Part shown: piece by piece, positions 13,640 through 23,735 of the stretch
Numbering within the stretch: position 1 is the stretch's first letter
Layout: each line of letters begins with the position of its first letter
Origin: Edaphochlamys debaryana
Taxonomy: Eukaryota; Chlorophyta; Chlorophyceae; Chlamydomonadales
DNA length: 64,000 nucleotides
Assembly: GCA_016858145.1 (NCBI GenBank)
Contig: JAEHOE010000181.1
Coordinates: forward strand, 1-64,000
Direction: 5' to 3'
Notes under the pieces: generated by a model
Told to the model about the DNA's origin: nothing
The model's database searches: none
Seen by the model: only the letters and a program-made list of their open reading frames with translations
Position numbers and translations under genes: made by a program

Positions 13640-13880
13640 CAGCTCAGTGGTTTCCCCATAACGGCGCGCTGTGAATCCACGGCCCCATCGCGGGGCTCTT
13701 GATGACCTCAACCCGGGGGAGATGGAGCAGTGCCCCCGTTATCATGTTCAGCGTCGGGCAGTGGCTGTTTGCCGTGGTCCCCAGCACCTTGGTGGCGGCG
13801 TTGGGGCCTGCCCGCTGGGGCAGCTCCATTGCGACCGTTGGCCACACTGGCCTGAAGCGGAGGAGGTTCGGGCAGCTGCC
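13640..13880 (-). mobile_element. LINE reverse-transcriptase remnant
   Basis: The minus-strand translation here contains a block ending GPWIHSAPLWGNH, preceded by ITGALLHLPRVEVI. This resembles the large LINE at 15.6-20.8 kb, whose ORF2 reads VAGALALLPQAQVI followed by GAWVYNAPLWGN. The fragment is therefore a decayed piece of the post-RT region of a related L1-type LINE. It is too short and isolated to be functional. The assignment rests on this within-window similarity alone. Confidence 0.6.
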
Positions 13881-14070
13881 CAGCACGCAGCGCGTCGCCA
13901 GCACCGCTTGTCGGGCGCCCGTACAGCTTTCCGTGCGGACAGAAGAGACCGCGCGGAATGCCCGGGATCGCTGCACACCCTCATTGTGCGCCCCGTGAGC
14001 TACGGCCCCCTTCAGGCTACGCCTTAACTTGCGGGGCCCTCGATGGCTTGGTGGAGTATAAACCCAATGC

Positions 14071-14580
14071 GGGGCCCGCGGACCCCGCCTCCGCGCAAAA
14101 TCGGCCCGCTCTGCTCCGGGCCGCTCCAAGCCCGCCAACCCCCTTGCAAGCATCTATTGGGCCGTGCTCCTTGCCCCGTGCTCCTGCGCAAGGCTGGATT
14201 CCATTGACCTAGTTTGCTTCACTGAACACATTCCCCTTTGGCCCACGGCCCGTATGGGGGTTCACGGCTGGTACCATGTCCGTGTAACAACAACATTATA
14301 TGTATTGAAGGGTTGAGAAGGCTTGGGAAGTGCGGGGACGCGGTGGGGCGAGAGCTGCGCGCTCTGGGAGACCAGGAGGAAGGCCGGGGACCGGGGCCGC
14401 GGACCCCGCCTCCGCGCAAAATCGGCCCGCTCTGCTCCGGGCCGTTCCAAGCCCGCCAACCCCCTTGCAAGCATCTATTATATGTATTGAAGGGTTGAGA
14501 AGGCTTGGGAAGTGCGGGGACGCGGTGGGGCGAGAGCTGCGCGCTCTGGGAGACCCGGGGGAAGGCCGGGGGCCGGGGCG
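14071..14580. repeat. Local duplication, ~182-bp period
   Basis: The block starting ATTATATGTATTGAAGGG occurs at 14,295 and again at 14,477. A second block (about 14,071-14,158, containing CTCCGCGCAAAATCGGCCCG) recurs at about 14,396-14,476. The two blocks alternate, which suggests a short tandem duplication with partial loss at one end. No coding potential is evident. Confidence 0.75.
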
Positions 14581-14664
14581 TGTTCTACCACTGGGAGGAG
14601 GCCGAGGCCGCCGTCGTCCGGGGGGACGCACATTGCCTTGTAGCATATGCCTGGCAGCCGAGCG

Positions 14665-14891
14665 CAGTGTTGCCATCTTAGTCGATTAGTCGGCTGGACA
14701 GTCGGCCGGCGCCGGCTAATCTGAAGGAAATCCGGAATTAGCCGCCGGCCCAGGCATCTAATTTTGGGCTGGCGCCCTAGGCCAGCCGACTAACCCGTGC
14801 CAATCCGCCACCGCCAGCCGAATAAAAGGGCCGGACCGGGCGGATTAGCCGCCAGCTCAGCCGACTAATCCCAGGGAAGATAGCAACACTG
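14665..14891. mobile_element. Non-autonomous hAT-like element (family N1, complete)
   Basis: The element starts CAGTGTTGCCATCTTAGTC and ends with the inverted counterpart (GGGAAGATAGCAACACTG), giving terminal inverted repeats that extend into GACTAATC/GATTAGTC-type sequence. It is flanked by near-identical 8-bp target duplications, GCCGAGCG (14,657-14,664) and GCTGAGCG (14,892-14,899). A CAGTG terminus and 8-bp duplication are hallmarks of the hAT superfamily. At 227 bp it cannot encode a transposase. A related copy lies at 33,148-33,362. Confidence 0.85.
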
Positions 14892-15025
14892 GCTGAGCGT
14901 GAGGGTTGCTGGCGTGTGCCGCCGGCGTCATGCTGCGGTCCACCATGGCTGCGACCGTGCTGCAGGGGCGCTGTAGCTCGGGCGGGGGTGGAAAGGCGAA
15001 TTCCAGGTGGTACAGGACCTTGGAG

Positions 15026-15480
15026 CAGTGTTGCTATTCTCCGTGGCGAAGGTTTCTGAGATCCCAGAACTTTCCTGGCCGTCCGGGCAAGAATGTTACG
15101 TAGCGGACAGAACTTTTGCGCCGCTAGCGGTCGAAATCTTACGGCCAGAACACCGTCCTGCGGACCCCCAGAGAGTTTTGATGCGGCGGCGGCGGGGCCC
15201 TGCTCACACCTGCCCCGCTCCACCCCTCCCTGCGGCCCGTCACCTCAGCTGCCCACCCCTCGCAGGCCCTGGCTTGGCCTCCTACACCCCGCATAGCATC
15301 CCACACTGCCAATACAGGGGCCCTGGGCCAGAACATTGGGTCCTTGCGGGGGCAAAATGTTCCATGGCGGGCAGAACTTTTGCGTCATTGGGGGCGAAAA
15401 TGGTGCATTCTGCCAGAACTTTCGGGCAATAACGGCCAGAAATGTTCCAACGTCCGTAACTTTTCGGTAAATTTGTAACT
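15026..15480. mobile_element. hAT-like element family N2, truncated copy
   Basis: It starts CAGTGTTGCTATTCTCCGTG and shares a long stretch with the element at 35,605-37,385, including AGATCCCAGAACTTTCCTGG and the right-hand part containing GCGTCATTGGGGGCGAAAAT. The right terminal inverted repeat is not recognisable and similarity fades near 15,480. No internal insertion is present, so this copy shows the empty site (GAGAGTTTTGAT, about 15,171-15,182) that is filled in the other copy. Confidence 0.7.
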
Positions 15481-15891
15481 TTGTACCAGAGGCCGTCGAA
15501 GCTCTCTCGAAGGCTGACAGGTTCAAGGACACCAGCTTGGTTGGAGCCGAGTAGACTCCCTCCAAGGCGATGACCGGCTTGCACAGAGCAGTCCTCGGTG
15601 TTTACAATGAAGGACCCCCCTGGGGTCACAGCGCTGAACGCTGGGGCCAAGCGACCCACCTCACGGGCTTGCCCCCTGCAAGCCAGAACGCAAGTCCCTG
15701 TCATAACTTGCACTGACCACACTCAGGTCCCACCTTAGTCCTTGGCACGCAATGACCATGCTCAGCGTGTATCGATGGCCCCTCCTCGGCCGCGCCTCCT
15801 ACCAGTAACCGTTTACCGTTCATCATGTGCTCACACTGTTGGCCGTACACCTCTCGATCCTGGCTCTCCCGACCCCACATTCACTCCCACT

Positions 15892-16081
15892 CTGCGGCTC
15901 CCTCCCGTTTGTTATGCGCCGCAGAGGACTATGTCCCCTTTCCGCAAGGTGCACATCCCATCAAACGCCACGTGTAGCTCACCCGGTCCCCGCCCCTGCC
16001 CTGCGACTCCCTCCCGTTTGTTATGCGCCGCCGGGCGAAACCCCCCCCCCCTGCGGCTCCCTCCCGTTTGTTATGCGCCGC
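15892..16081 (-). repeat. Three copies of a 31-bp repeat in the LINE 3' UTR
   Basis: A 31-bp block containing CCCTCCCGTTTGTTATGCGC occurs at 15,892, 16,001 and 16,051, separated by unrelated sequence. The same three-copy arrangement is kept in the second LINE 3' end (about 36,076, 36,187 and 36,238), so the repeats belong to the element. They may serve template recognition or RNA folding (inference). They are too few and unevenly spaced for a CRISPR. Confidence 0.85.
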
Positions 16082-16100
16082 AGGGTGTGCCCCGCCTCCA

Positions 16101-19100
16101 TCAAGGGGCGTCCGGGCCTGCATACTGCACTGATCCATCCGCCCTGGCCGCTAGGAAAGGGTGGTCGGTTGGGACCTCATCCCAGCCCCTGTGCGTGAGC
16201 CCAACCTCCGCAAAACACTGCAAACGGCCCTCAAACTCGCCTCGTGCCACTGCTAAAGCCTGTGCCATCATCAAGGAGTGGTCCTGAGCGTCCCTGTGCG
16301 CATACTTGTACCTTCTGGCCCGGTCCATCGCGCATATCGCGGCCAGACACACTACGTCCCACACTCGCGCATGAATCCCGGTGCCCTCTGGGGGCACAGC
16401 AAGCCACACCTCGTGTCGTTTCACCGCCCTGCCAATACCATGACTGAGGCGCATACGAACAGCCACAGCGGCTGGGCAATACCAGAAATGGTGGAGCCGA
16501 TCGCCTTGCTCCATGGCCCGCCCACACGGACACCTCGCCACGTTCTCAGTTCCTAACTGGCTCCGGTGCATGCCAAATCCCGGGAAGCCATCCATCGCCA
16601 GCCTCCACAAGGGCTCTTTATTGCCCGGATCCCACTTAATGCCCCACAACCTCGGCCAAACCGCTTTCAGACTTGCCACTGCTTCTGCTGATGCCGTGTC
16701 TGTGCCGTACGCCTCCTGAATGTAAAGTGCATGCTTCCGTGCTAGCTTAACCCGAGCCGGTCCCAATTGCAAGTGCGTGGCCAGGCTAACTGTCATCTTT
16801 GCCAAGCTGACGTCCTCCCAGCCTATGCCCCTGGCAATGTTCGCCCAAGCCTCTTCTTCCCCTGGGGCGGGCCGCCTGATCGTCCACCCCCCGTGCTGCT
16901 TCGGCCCACCCGGCCGGGAGCCGGCTAATAAGCGCGCCCAGGCGCTGTCCCATGTCTAGTCCATTGCGGAGTGCTTGCGGGAGCGCTCCCACCTGCGTGC
17001 CCAAAATGCTCTGTACTACCCTTTCGGTGTATGACCTGTTGATCTGGGCCCTCGCCCGTGCGAGAGCCCGACCTATGCTGCCCTCCAGCCCGTGCATCCC
17101 TCGGATGCGCTCAAGCTCATCTAGGCAGCGGACTGCCGTGCCTACTGTCCGCAGTCCCGGAACCGCGAACAGATCTGTGAACTCGCCTTCGAGGCCCCAG
17201 CTTGGGGCGTTGTTGTCGATGTTCCCCGCGGGCAGGGCTGGGTTGCCCCAAAGCGGTGCATTGTAGACCCAGGCTCCGGCTGGCATGGGAGCAATCACTT
17301 GGGCCTGGGGCAGCAGCGCTAGCGCGCCTGCCACGCGCACCAGTGCTGGTGAGGTTGCGCGTTGGACTGTGGCCCCCAAGATGCGGAGACCGATCGACGA
17401 TGTCGGGCGCCGCATTGTCAGGAGGCAGAGCGGGTGTGCTGCTGGGTGGGTTGAGCGGAGCAGGGAGACGAGCGGCGCGGTCCACGGCGGGCGGTAGCGG
17501 AGGAGGCCGCAGGCGCCCAGAATGCCACGGACTGCCGCACTCGCGTGCCTGGCGCCAGTGTGCTCGACGAGGGGGAGCAGGCCGAAGCCGCCAACTGCCG
17601 GGGAGAGGTACATGCAGCTCGTGGGTGCTCCTGCGGGCAGTGCGTTGGGGTTGTCCCTGTATCGAGCAGGCGACATGTTGCGGTCGGTCAGGGCCGCCAC
17701 CGTGCCCACTAGGTGCTCTGTCGCCGTACGAGGGGGTAGGCCGTTGTGCTGGCAGTGGTAGAGGAGGGTGCCCAGGCCGTAGGCGGACAGGCATGAGGCA
17801 ACGCCGAAGGCTGAGAGGCCCATCCTCGCGATCAGAGTCAGGCGGCTGAGAAACTTGTCCAGCAGGGGGGGAGGGAGGGGAGTGGCCGCCGTTGGTTGTG
17901 TGGAGAACGTGACGCCAAGGGTGCGTGCAGAGGCGGCGAGGTGGAGGCCGGCAACCTGCTCCGCAGCCTGGGGTCCGGGGGGGGGATGCTGCTGGAGGGC
18001 TGGGGGCGGCGGCGTGCCGATGCGGAGGAGCTCGCACTTTCCCACGTTGAGGCGTTGGCCTGACGCTGCTGCGAAGGTGTCCATGGCGCTCATCAGGGCG
18101 GAGACGAGGGCGGTGGATCGCAGGATCTGTCCGTAGTCATCTGCATACTGGCTGGCTGTGAGGCGCGTGTTGGCTAGGGCGAACCCCAGTTCAAGTCGCT
18201 TGAGGAAGGAGAGCAGGGCTTGTCCGGGGGCCAGGTAGAGAAGGGGGGCCAGCGGGCAGCCCTGTCGTACCCCAGCTGTAACTGCCTTATAGCTGGAAAG
18301 CTGACCGTTGACCAAGGCAGCCGATCTGGTGCCCGTGTAGATCAGTCTGACCCATCTAAGAAAGCCATCGCCAACCCCCAGAGCATCCAGGCAGGCGAGG
18401 AGGAACGGCCTGTCCACGGTGTCGTACGCTTTGTGGAAGTCGAGGAAGGCTATGAGGCCCGACTCGCCTGATTTGCGCAAGGACTCAGCGAGCAGCTGCA
18501 TGAGGAGGATGTTGTCGGAGATGAGGCGAAGGGTGAGGAAGGCGGTCTGCTCGTTGTCAATGGCCTCCACGAAGGCGGGGAGGAGGCGGCGGGCGAGGAC
18601 GCGGGCAAGGAGGCGGTAGTCCGTGTCCAGGAGGGCGATTGGGCGGTACATGGCGGCGACAGCTGGGTCCCCGCCCTTGTGAAAGCACGAGATCACTGCG
18701 TCCAGAAAGCCTGCTGGGGTCGACTCGGTGGTCCCAATGGCGGTGAAGACGTCAACGAGGATAGGGGTTAGCTGTGCTGCGTACGCCTTGTAGAGATCCA
18801 TGGGGATGCCATCTGCGCCGGGGGCAGTTCCGGGCCGGGCGCCGGCAATAGCTGTGGCTACCTCCTTTGCCAAAACCTCCGCTGCCCCCATCTCGGCTAC
18901 ACGGCTCGGCGGGCAGCGGTTGCCGGCTGCACGTAGGGCGTGTAAGACCTGTGCGCGGGCTTCTGGGTCGGCAGCTGCGGCTGTGCTGACTCTGCTCCAG
19001 AACTCTGCCATCACCTCAGGTAACTCTTCGGGATTGGTTGCCTGGGACCCGTCAGGGCGCTGAAGCTGTCGTATGACGCAGCCACCTGAGGCGGGGCGGA

Positions 19101-20356
19101 TTAGTCGTGTGATGGCTGGGCAGGGGCGCTCCCCAGTCCGGAGCCAGGCTTGACGTGCGCGGCGGGCCAATGGTGCTGCGGCGCGGAGGCTGGCGGCGGC
19201 GGCCGCTGCGCGCGCGGCGGCCGCTGCTGACGCGGCGCTGAGGTCGCCTGCTGCTACGGCTGCAAATGCTGCGGCTTCTGCTTGGGCAGCCGCCTCTGCT
19301 TCTGCAGTTGCCTGCAGGCGGCGCTGGCGGGCCATACGGTTGAGTCGGTTGCAGCTGATGAGGAGGGAGCGCTTGAAGCGGGTCCACCACTGCAGGCACT
19401 CGGCGGGCGTGGTTGGGCGTGCGGCACTCGCTTGTATAAGCCAGCCGCCAAACTGGTCTCGCAGGTCGGGGTGATCCAAGAAGTGGAGGCGGGCTCTTGG
19501 GAGGCCCCGCCCGGCGGGCCGTGCCGTATCAAGGGGGGTTGATGTAGATGGAAACCAGCCGGTGGTCAGAGGGGCGGCCTGACTCCACGCGGCAGGTGGG
19601 CACGTGGGCCGCCAGGGGACTGGAGGCGAGAAGGCGGTCGAGGCGGGCGGCGCTGGCGCCGTTGGTGAACGTGTATGCGCGCTGCTCGGGGTGAAGGGCA
19701 CGATAGACGTCAACGAGGCCTGGGCAGAAGGTGGAGAAAGTTGCTGTGGTGGCGGCATCGTCGGGGCGCCCATGCGCCGAGATGCTGTCCAGGGCGGGGT
19801 TGGGGACGAAGTTGAAGTCGGCTGCTAGGAGGTGGGTGCTCGTGGCTGACAGACTGGGGCCGAGGACAGTCTCAATAAAGCAACGTTGAGCTGAAGGGTT
19901 GGCGGAAGGAAGGTAGGCGCAGGTCAGCGTGAAGCTGTGGCCACCCCATCGTACTGGCAGCTGCACAAGTCGGCCCTCTGTGTCGGTCGTTGAAGGAGCA
20001 ACAGGCACTTGTAGAGCTCCTCCAGTTATCAAGGCTTTACGTATCAGGATGGCGACGCCGCCGGCTGGGCCGCCCCGTGGCCCCTGGCCTGCCGGCGACC
20101 AAAAGGATTGCCAGTCGCCCACGTGGAGCTGGGCTGCAATGACGCTCATCTGGGTCTGCACCCAGTTGGTCTGCGCTGCTGGGAGCTTAGTCTCTTGTAA
20201 ACATACTACGTCAAGCCGCTGCCTCGCCCACTGCTGCATGAGGGCGGTAAGGCGATCCAGCTGACGGTTTCCACCCCCCAAGATGCCTCGTATGTTGTGG
20301 GTTGCGACCCTGAGCGGTGGGAGTCCCGCTCGCTCCCGAGGGCGGCGCCCGGGCAT
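16101..20356 (-). pseudogene. LINE ORF2: endonuclease + reverse transcriptase, frame-disrupted
   Basis: ORF2 starts at an ATG at 20,356 (MPGRRPRE). The first segment, to 19,529, is an APE-like endonuclease with THNIRG, CLQETK, LLAADFN and a terminal SDHRLV motif. The second segment (in frame to 16,786) holds the reverse transcriptase: YRPIALL, FLDFHKAYD, RQGCPLAPLLY and the catalytic YADD. The third segment (to 16,101) carries a C-terminal Cys/His cluster (CPCGRAMEQGD followed by HHFWYC). The first frame change lies at the G6 run 19,533-19,538, the second near the C6 run 16,887-16,892. Both are +1 on the coding strand. Apart from these the domains look intact, so this is a recent copy or one with assembly indels. 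Confidence 0.88.
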
Positions 20357-20785
20357 TTAGATGAGGTCGCCCGAAGCCACCTCCGCCCAGCTGGCAGCGG
20401 TGTTGGCAATTGTTACCCCCAGGGTCTTGGCCTTCGCGACGATTCGTATTGACGGATCAGGCGGTAGCGGCTCAGGCGGCAGGCCGGGCGGCGGCTCAGG
20501 CGGCAGGCCTGGCGGCGGCTCAGGCGGCAGGCCAGGCGGCGGCTCAGGCGGCAGGCCAGGCGGCAGGCAGGGCGGTGGCTCAGGCGGCAGGCCTGGCGGC
20601 GGCTCAGGCGGCAGGCCGGGCGGCGGCTCAGGCGGCAGGCCAGGCGGCAGGCAGGGCGGTGGCTCAGCAGGCGGCAGGCCTGGCGGCGGCTCAGGCGGCA
20701 GGCCAGGCGGCGGCTCAGGCGGCAGGCCAGGCGGCGGCTCAGGCGGCAGGCCAGGCGGCAGGCAGGGCGGCAGGCGGAGCAGGCG
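20357..20785 (-). pseudogene. LINE ORF1 3' part with proline-rich repeats
   Basis: In the minus-strand frame that ends at TAA 20,359-20,357 there is an open stretch from 20,785. It encodes tandem PPGLPPEP-type octapeptides followed by a unique tail ending AEVASGDLI. The stop is immediately followed by the ORF2 start (TAAATG), a layout expected for termination-reinitiation. No ATG start is visible because in-frame stops lie at about 20,786-20,794, so ORF1 appears 5'-truncated or rearranged. The assignment to ORF1 rests on position and frame; I see no RRM or CCHC motif in the retained part. Confidence 0.55.
20455..20780. repeat. 24-bp GC-rich minisatellite
   Basis: Roughly a dozen units of 24 bp (core GGCTCAGGCGGCAGGCC plus GGCGGC), with 12-bp partial units at about 20,563, 20,647 and 20,755. 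Because 24 and 12 are multiples of three, the array keeps frame. On the plus strand it reads GSGGRPGG; on the minus strand, in the LINE ORF1 frame, it reads GLPPEPPP. The higher-order pattern (several 24-mers, then a GGCAGGCAGGGCGGTGGCTC variant) repeats, which suggests growth by slippage and segment duplication. Confidence 0.9.
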
Positions 20786-20869
20786 CTACGCCTATGCGGG
20801 AAGTAATACCGGAGGAAGTTCTTCGGCGTTCTCCCGAGGCACGCTAATGTTGCTGCGACAAGCCGTGCG

Positions 20870-21110
20870 TGCCACGCATGCTGCATAAGGCTTGTCGCCT
20901 ACATAATGCGCTTCGTCGCGTGGTGCAGCGCGGCAAGCGCGGCGGCGGGGTGCACGTGCCGTAACGCTCGCGCCACGCGGCCTGCCTTCCCCCGCATCCC
21001 CGCATCCCCATACCCCGCCCTCGACCCACCGGCGACCCACCGGCCATGCATACCCAACCAAGCCAAATCCCGCTCCCAAACGAGGACCGAACAGATCTTG
21101 TGGCCTTTCA
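20870..21110. repeat. Interspersed repeat, copy C (partial)
   Basis: The segment ending GACCCACCGGCCATGCATAC matches the right-hand ends of the longer copies at 42,583-43,276 and 50,950-51,606, which also share CGTCGCCTACA-type sequence upstream. Only the end portion is clearly shared. The family is not recognised and no ORF is supported. Confidence 0.55.
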
Positions 21111-22189
21111 TTTGGCCGTGTTTCTTGGGGGATACTTGGCCACCGTAGGCAGGCAGCCACACACGCCTCAGGGCAAGGGGGAAAGGAGACACGGGAGACG
21201 AGTTATGCGAAAAGCAGGCCAGCAAATGCAACAAGTGCACTGGTCGGCAACTATCCGCAGCCCTGCCCTTGCGAGCCTAATGCGGCGTCACCTTACCAGG
21301 CTGCACAACGAAGCCCTCCAAAATCGCCCGAAGCCGTCCGAAGCCTCCCACCCACGAGTTACTTGGGGCAGGTTACCTGAGTGTGCGGGTCGAGTGCGCA
21401 GCGTCTCCGGCGGCTCGCTATAGGCCCAGACCCGCCCAGCATCATCGTACAGACCTGAATGTGAAGGGAGAAGCGCCGTGGCAGACGCGAAGGAGGAGTC
21501 AGCCATCGAACATGCGCCAAGCCAGGGCGACGGCAGAAGCAGCAACAGGAAGCCTAGGAGCCGCCGGAGACTGCGCGGGCGACACGAAAGAGGGCACCGA
21601 GCGGGGCAGAAGGCAGCAACGAGGACACGGTGAGGGCCGTACGGCACACAGGATAGGGCAAGGGGGGATAGGTTCGTGCTTCGACGGCAGCGTTGCTGCA
21701 CCTAATTGCTTGGAGTCAACATAGAGCGAACTACGAGCCTTCTTGCCTAGAAGTCGCGATGTGGAAGCGTTGGAGCGCTCATCGGCTTGCGATTACCGGC
21801 AATGTCGCCGACCTGAGTCCTGGACAGCCTGCAAGCCTGAAGGTGTTCGTCTTAGTCATGTGTATCAATATCGAAAGCCCCCGCTGTGTGCGTGACCCTC
21901 GCCGACCGCAGTGCCCTCGCGATGGGTTTGGCACGAAGCCCAGCACCCACTTCGGACCTTCCGCCGCCCCTCTTCAATTCAGGCCTCCTTGCAAGAGCTA
22001 TGAATAGTCAAAGAGGCGTACAGTAGCCTGGGCGGCAAGCCAAGGGCCCGTTCTGGCACTTCAATACTTTGACCTTCCTCGATCTCTCACAATGGCTTTC
22101 CGCTACGGTCACATTTCCGTCCCGACGGCCCGCGCCGCGGCCCCCCTGCGGGGTGCCCCTGCGCCGCCCGTCGCACCGCGCATGAAAGG
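21111..22189. other. No recognised feature
   Basis: Neither strand offers an exon chain with splice sites, a family motif or a strong repeat. The ORFs here (up to ~137 codons) lack recognisable domains and overlap on both strands. Confidence 0.4.
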
Positions 22190-22240
22190 CCAAAAAGGCG
22201 GGGCAAGCCCAGACTGATGCGCAGCTCATTTGTTTGGGGT
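22190..22240. repeat. GC-rich palindromic motif copy
   Basis: The sequence AAAAAGGCGGGGCAAGCCC, then GACTGATGCGCAGCTC, is a diverged copy of a motif also present near 13,615, 23,264, 23,638 and 51,620. Better copies contain the perfect 10-bp palindrome GCTGCGCAGC and the inverted pair GGGGC-AA-GCCCC. It is probably the terminus of an unidentified transposon family. The following ~950 bp to 23,225 hold nothing I can assign. Confidence 0.6.
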
Positions 22241-23224
22241 TGTAACTGCGGGGTTGGTGGGGCGGTGAGATGTACGGAGGCAAGGGCGACAGAGGCGGGG
22301 AGGGGACGGGAGAGTGCGATCTACGGAGGCAAGTACGGACAGGGCACTTCAAGGCGGCACAGGGGGCGGCGGAGGCTGTGGCGTGGGGCCCGTGCCATCC
22401 CGTTGTTCCGTGTCCCGCCCCGCCTCTGCCGCCAGACGCGCGGCCTCAAGGTGCCCTGGCCACCCTCATGGCATGGGGAAGCTGAAGCGCCGGGCCCCTC
22501 AACTGCACTCCTGTTCCCCCTCAAGACTCTCCTCATCCCTCCCCTAGCCCCGAAGCCCTTTCACAGCTACGGGTTTGTGACTTGCATCTCGACCGAGGGG
22601 AGGGCCTTTCAGTTGCAGTTCAGTCGGTTAATCCCTGGTATCGTGCTCTAGTGCGCTTGGCTTCCCTTCAGACTGCACGTTTGGGGCTTCAGCGCTGCCG
22701 GTCTGTCCTCTGCGCGTTGTATACAAAGGCTGCTACAGGGGCCGCTTTCGACGTGATTGCATCAAGTCCTGCAGTAGGTTACAACGCGCACAGGACAGAC
22801 TGGCAGCACTGGCGCAGGCGCTGGGTTCCTCAAGTCCCACACGAGCAGTCTGGCGACCAGTCTGGCGAGGTTGGCTTGCCCTGGGCTTGCCGCGACACTT
22901 GATCTGACATAGGTGGTCCTGAACCGCCCCGCGCGACCTGCAATGCAATGCTATTGTCGCAAAGCTCGCTACAGTGTCTCGTCTACTGCCGAGGCGTGGG
23001 AGCGCAGCAGAACGTGTCTCGGACATGTACCCAAGCGGTGGCCGCCATAGCGCGCTGTTTGCGCAAAGCTCCGCCTCAACATGATCGCGGACATGTAGGG
23101 CTCTCACAACACCACTCGTTTGGGTAGTTGCAACACTTTCGCGCCGGCGTGTCAGTCGGCATGTGTTTCGGGCCCGAAGCCATCCGCCGCCCCCTGGCCC
23201 CGGACTCTGAACGGGGAGTGAGCG

Positions 23225-23735
23225 CACGATGCCGTACCACGCAGTCTGGCTCAACCAATTAAAAGGGGGGGAAGCCCCGACTGCTGCGCAGCTCAGTAGT
23301 TTAGCTTAGGTAAGGGCAGCTTTGGGTAGGGCAGGCAGCAGTCGGATTGCACGGCTGCGCTACGAGGCCCCGCCCGCGGATGTGGCACCCGCCAGCCCGC
23401 CGCCTCCCTCAGCGCCGGCTCCAGCCCAGGTACGGGTGGCGGCAGGCCAGCACGTCCATGCAGCGCCAATGTGGCCAATGCGCCATTGGGGCTTCCCCCG
23501 CGGCGCGGCTCTGGCGGCGGCTCTGGCGGCGTCCCAGCAGGCCCTCCGCCGTCAGCCCCAGCTGCCGCCGCCATCCAGACCGGCAGTGTGATGCCGTTCC
23601 ACGCATTCTCTAAGCTGCCAACAAAAACCAACCAACAAAAAGGGGGGGGGCAAGCCCCGACTGCTGCGCAGCTCCGTGGTTTTGCGTTGGGGACCAGGCA
23701 GGGGTTATTATAGACAACGGGGCGTAGTGCCGCGG
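23225..23735 (-). repeat. Two tandem ends of an unidentified transposon family
   Basis: Two similar blocks, about 370 bp apart, each contain GATGCCGT-CCACGCA, then a short A-rich stretch and AAAAGGGGGG, then the AAGCCCCGACTGCTGCGCAGC motif (23,264 and 23,638). Read on the minus strand each looks like an element end finishing in a C-run plus T-run. A 33-bp segment containing GGTTATTATAGACAACGGGG (about 23,704-23,737) recurs at about 35,437, and part of it in inverse orientation near 31,828. Confidence 0.6.

Larger units (their letters stand above)
15593..20785 (-). mobile_element. L1-type LINE, about 5.2 kb
   Basis: A minus-strand non-LTR retrotransposon. From 5' (right) to 3' (left) it holds an ORF1 tail with repeats, an ORF2 with APE-type endonuclease, reverse transcriptase and a C-terminal Cys/His motif, and a 3' UTR with three copies of a 31-bp repeat. 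The 3' end is placed near 15,593 because a second copy (35,777-36,547) begins at the same point. The 5' end is placed near 20,785, where the ORF1 frame meets stop codons, so the copy may be 5'-truncated. ORF2 is split by two frame changes in 6-base homopolymers, so the copy looks inactive unless these are consensus errors. Confidence 0.9.

Noticed and set aside
15892..16081. Possible CRISPR array
   Set aside because: Only three repeats, unequal spacing, eukaryotic context, and the same block is present in a second LINE copy.
20773..20790. Target duplication for the large LINE (GAGCAG near 15,583 and 20,776)
   Set aside because: Only about six bases match and the 5' end is not well defined, so it is not distinguishable from chance.
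20361..20888. Plus-strand collagen-like ORF of GSGGRPGG repeats
   Set aside because: It is the reverse strand of the minisatellite that lies in the LINE ORF1 frame, and has no other coding support.
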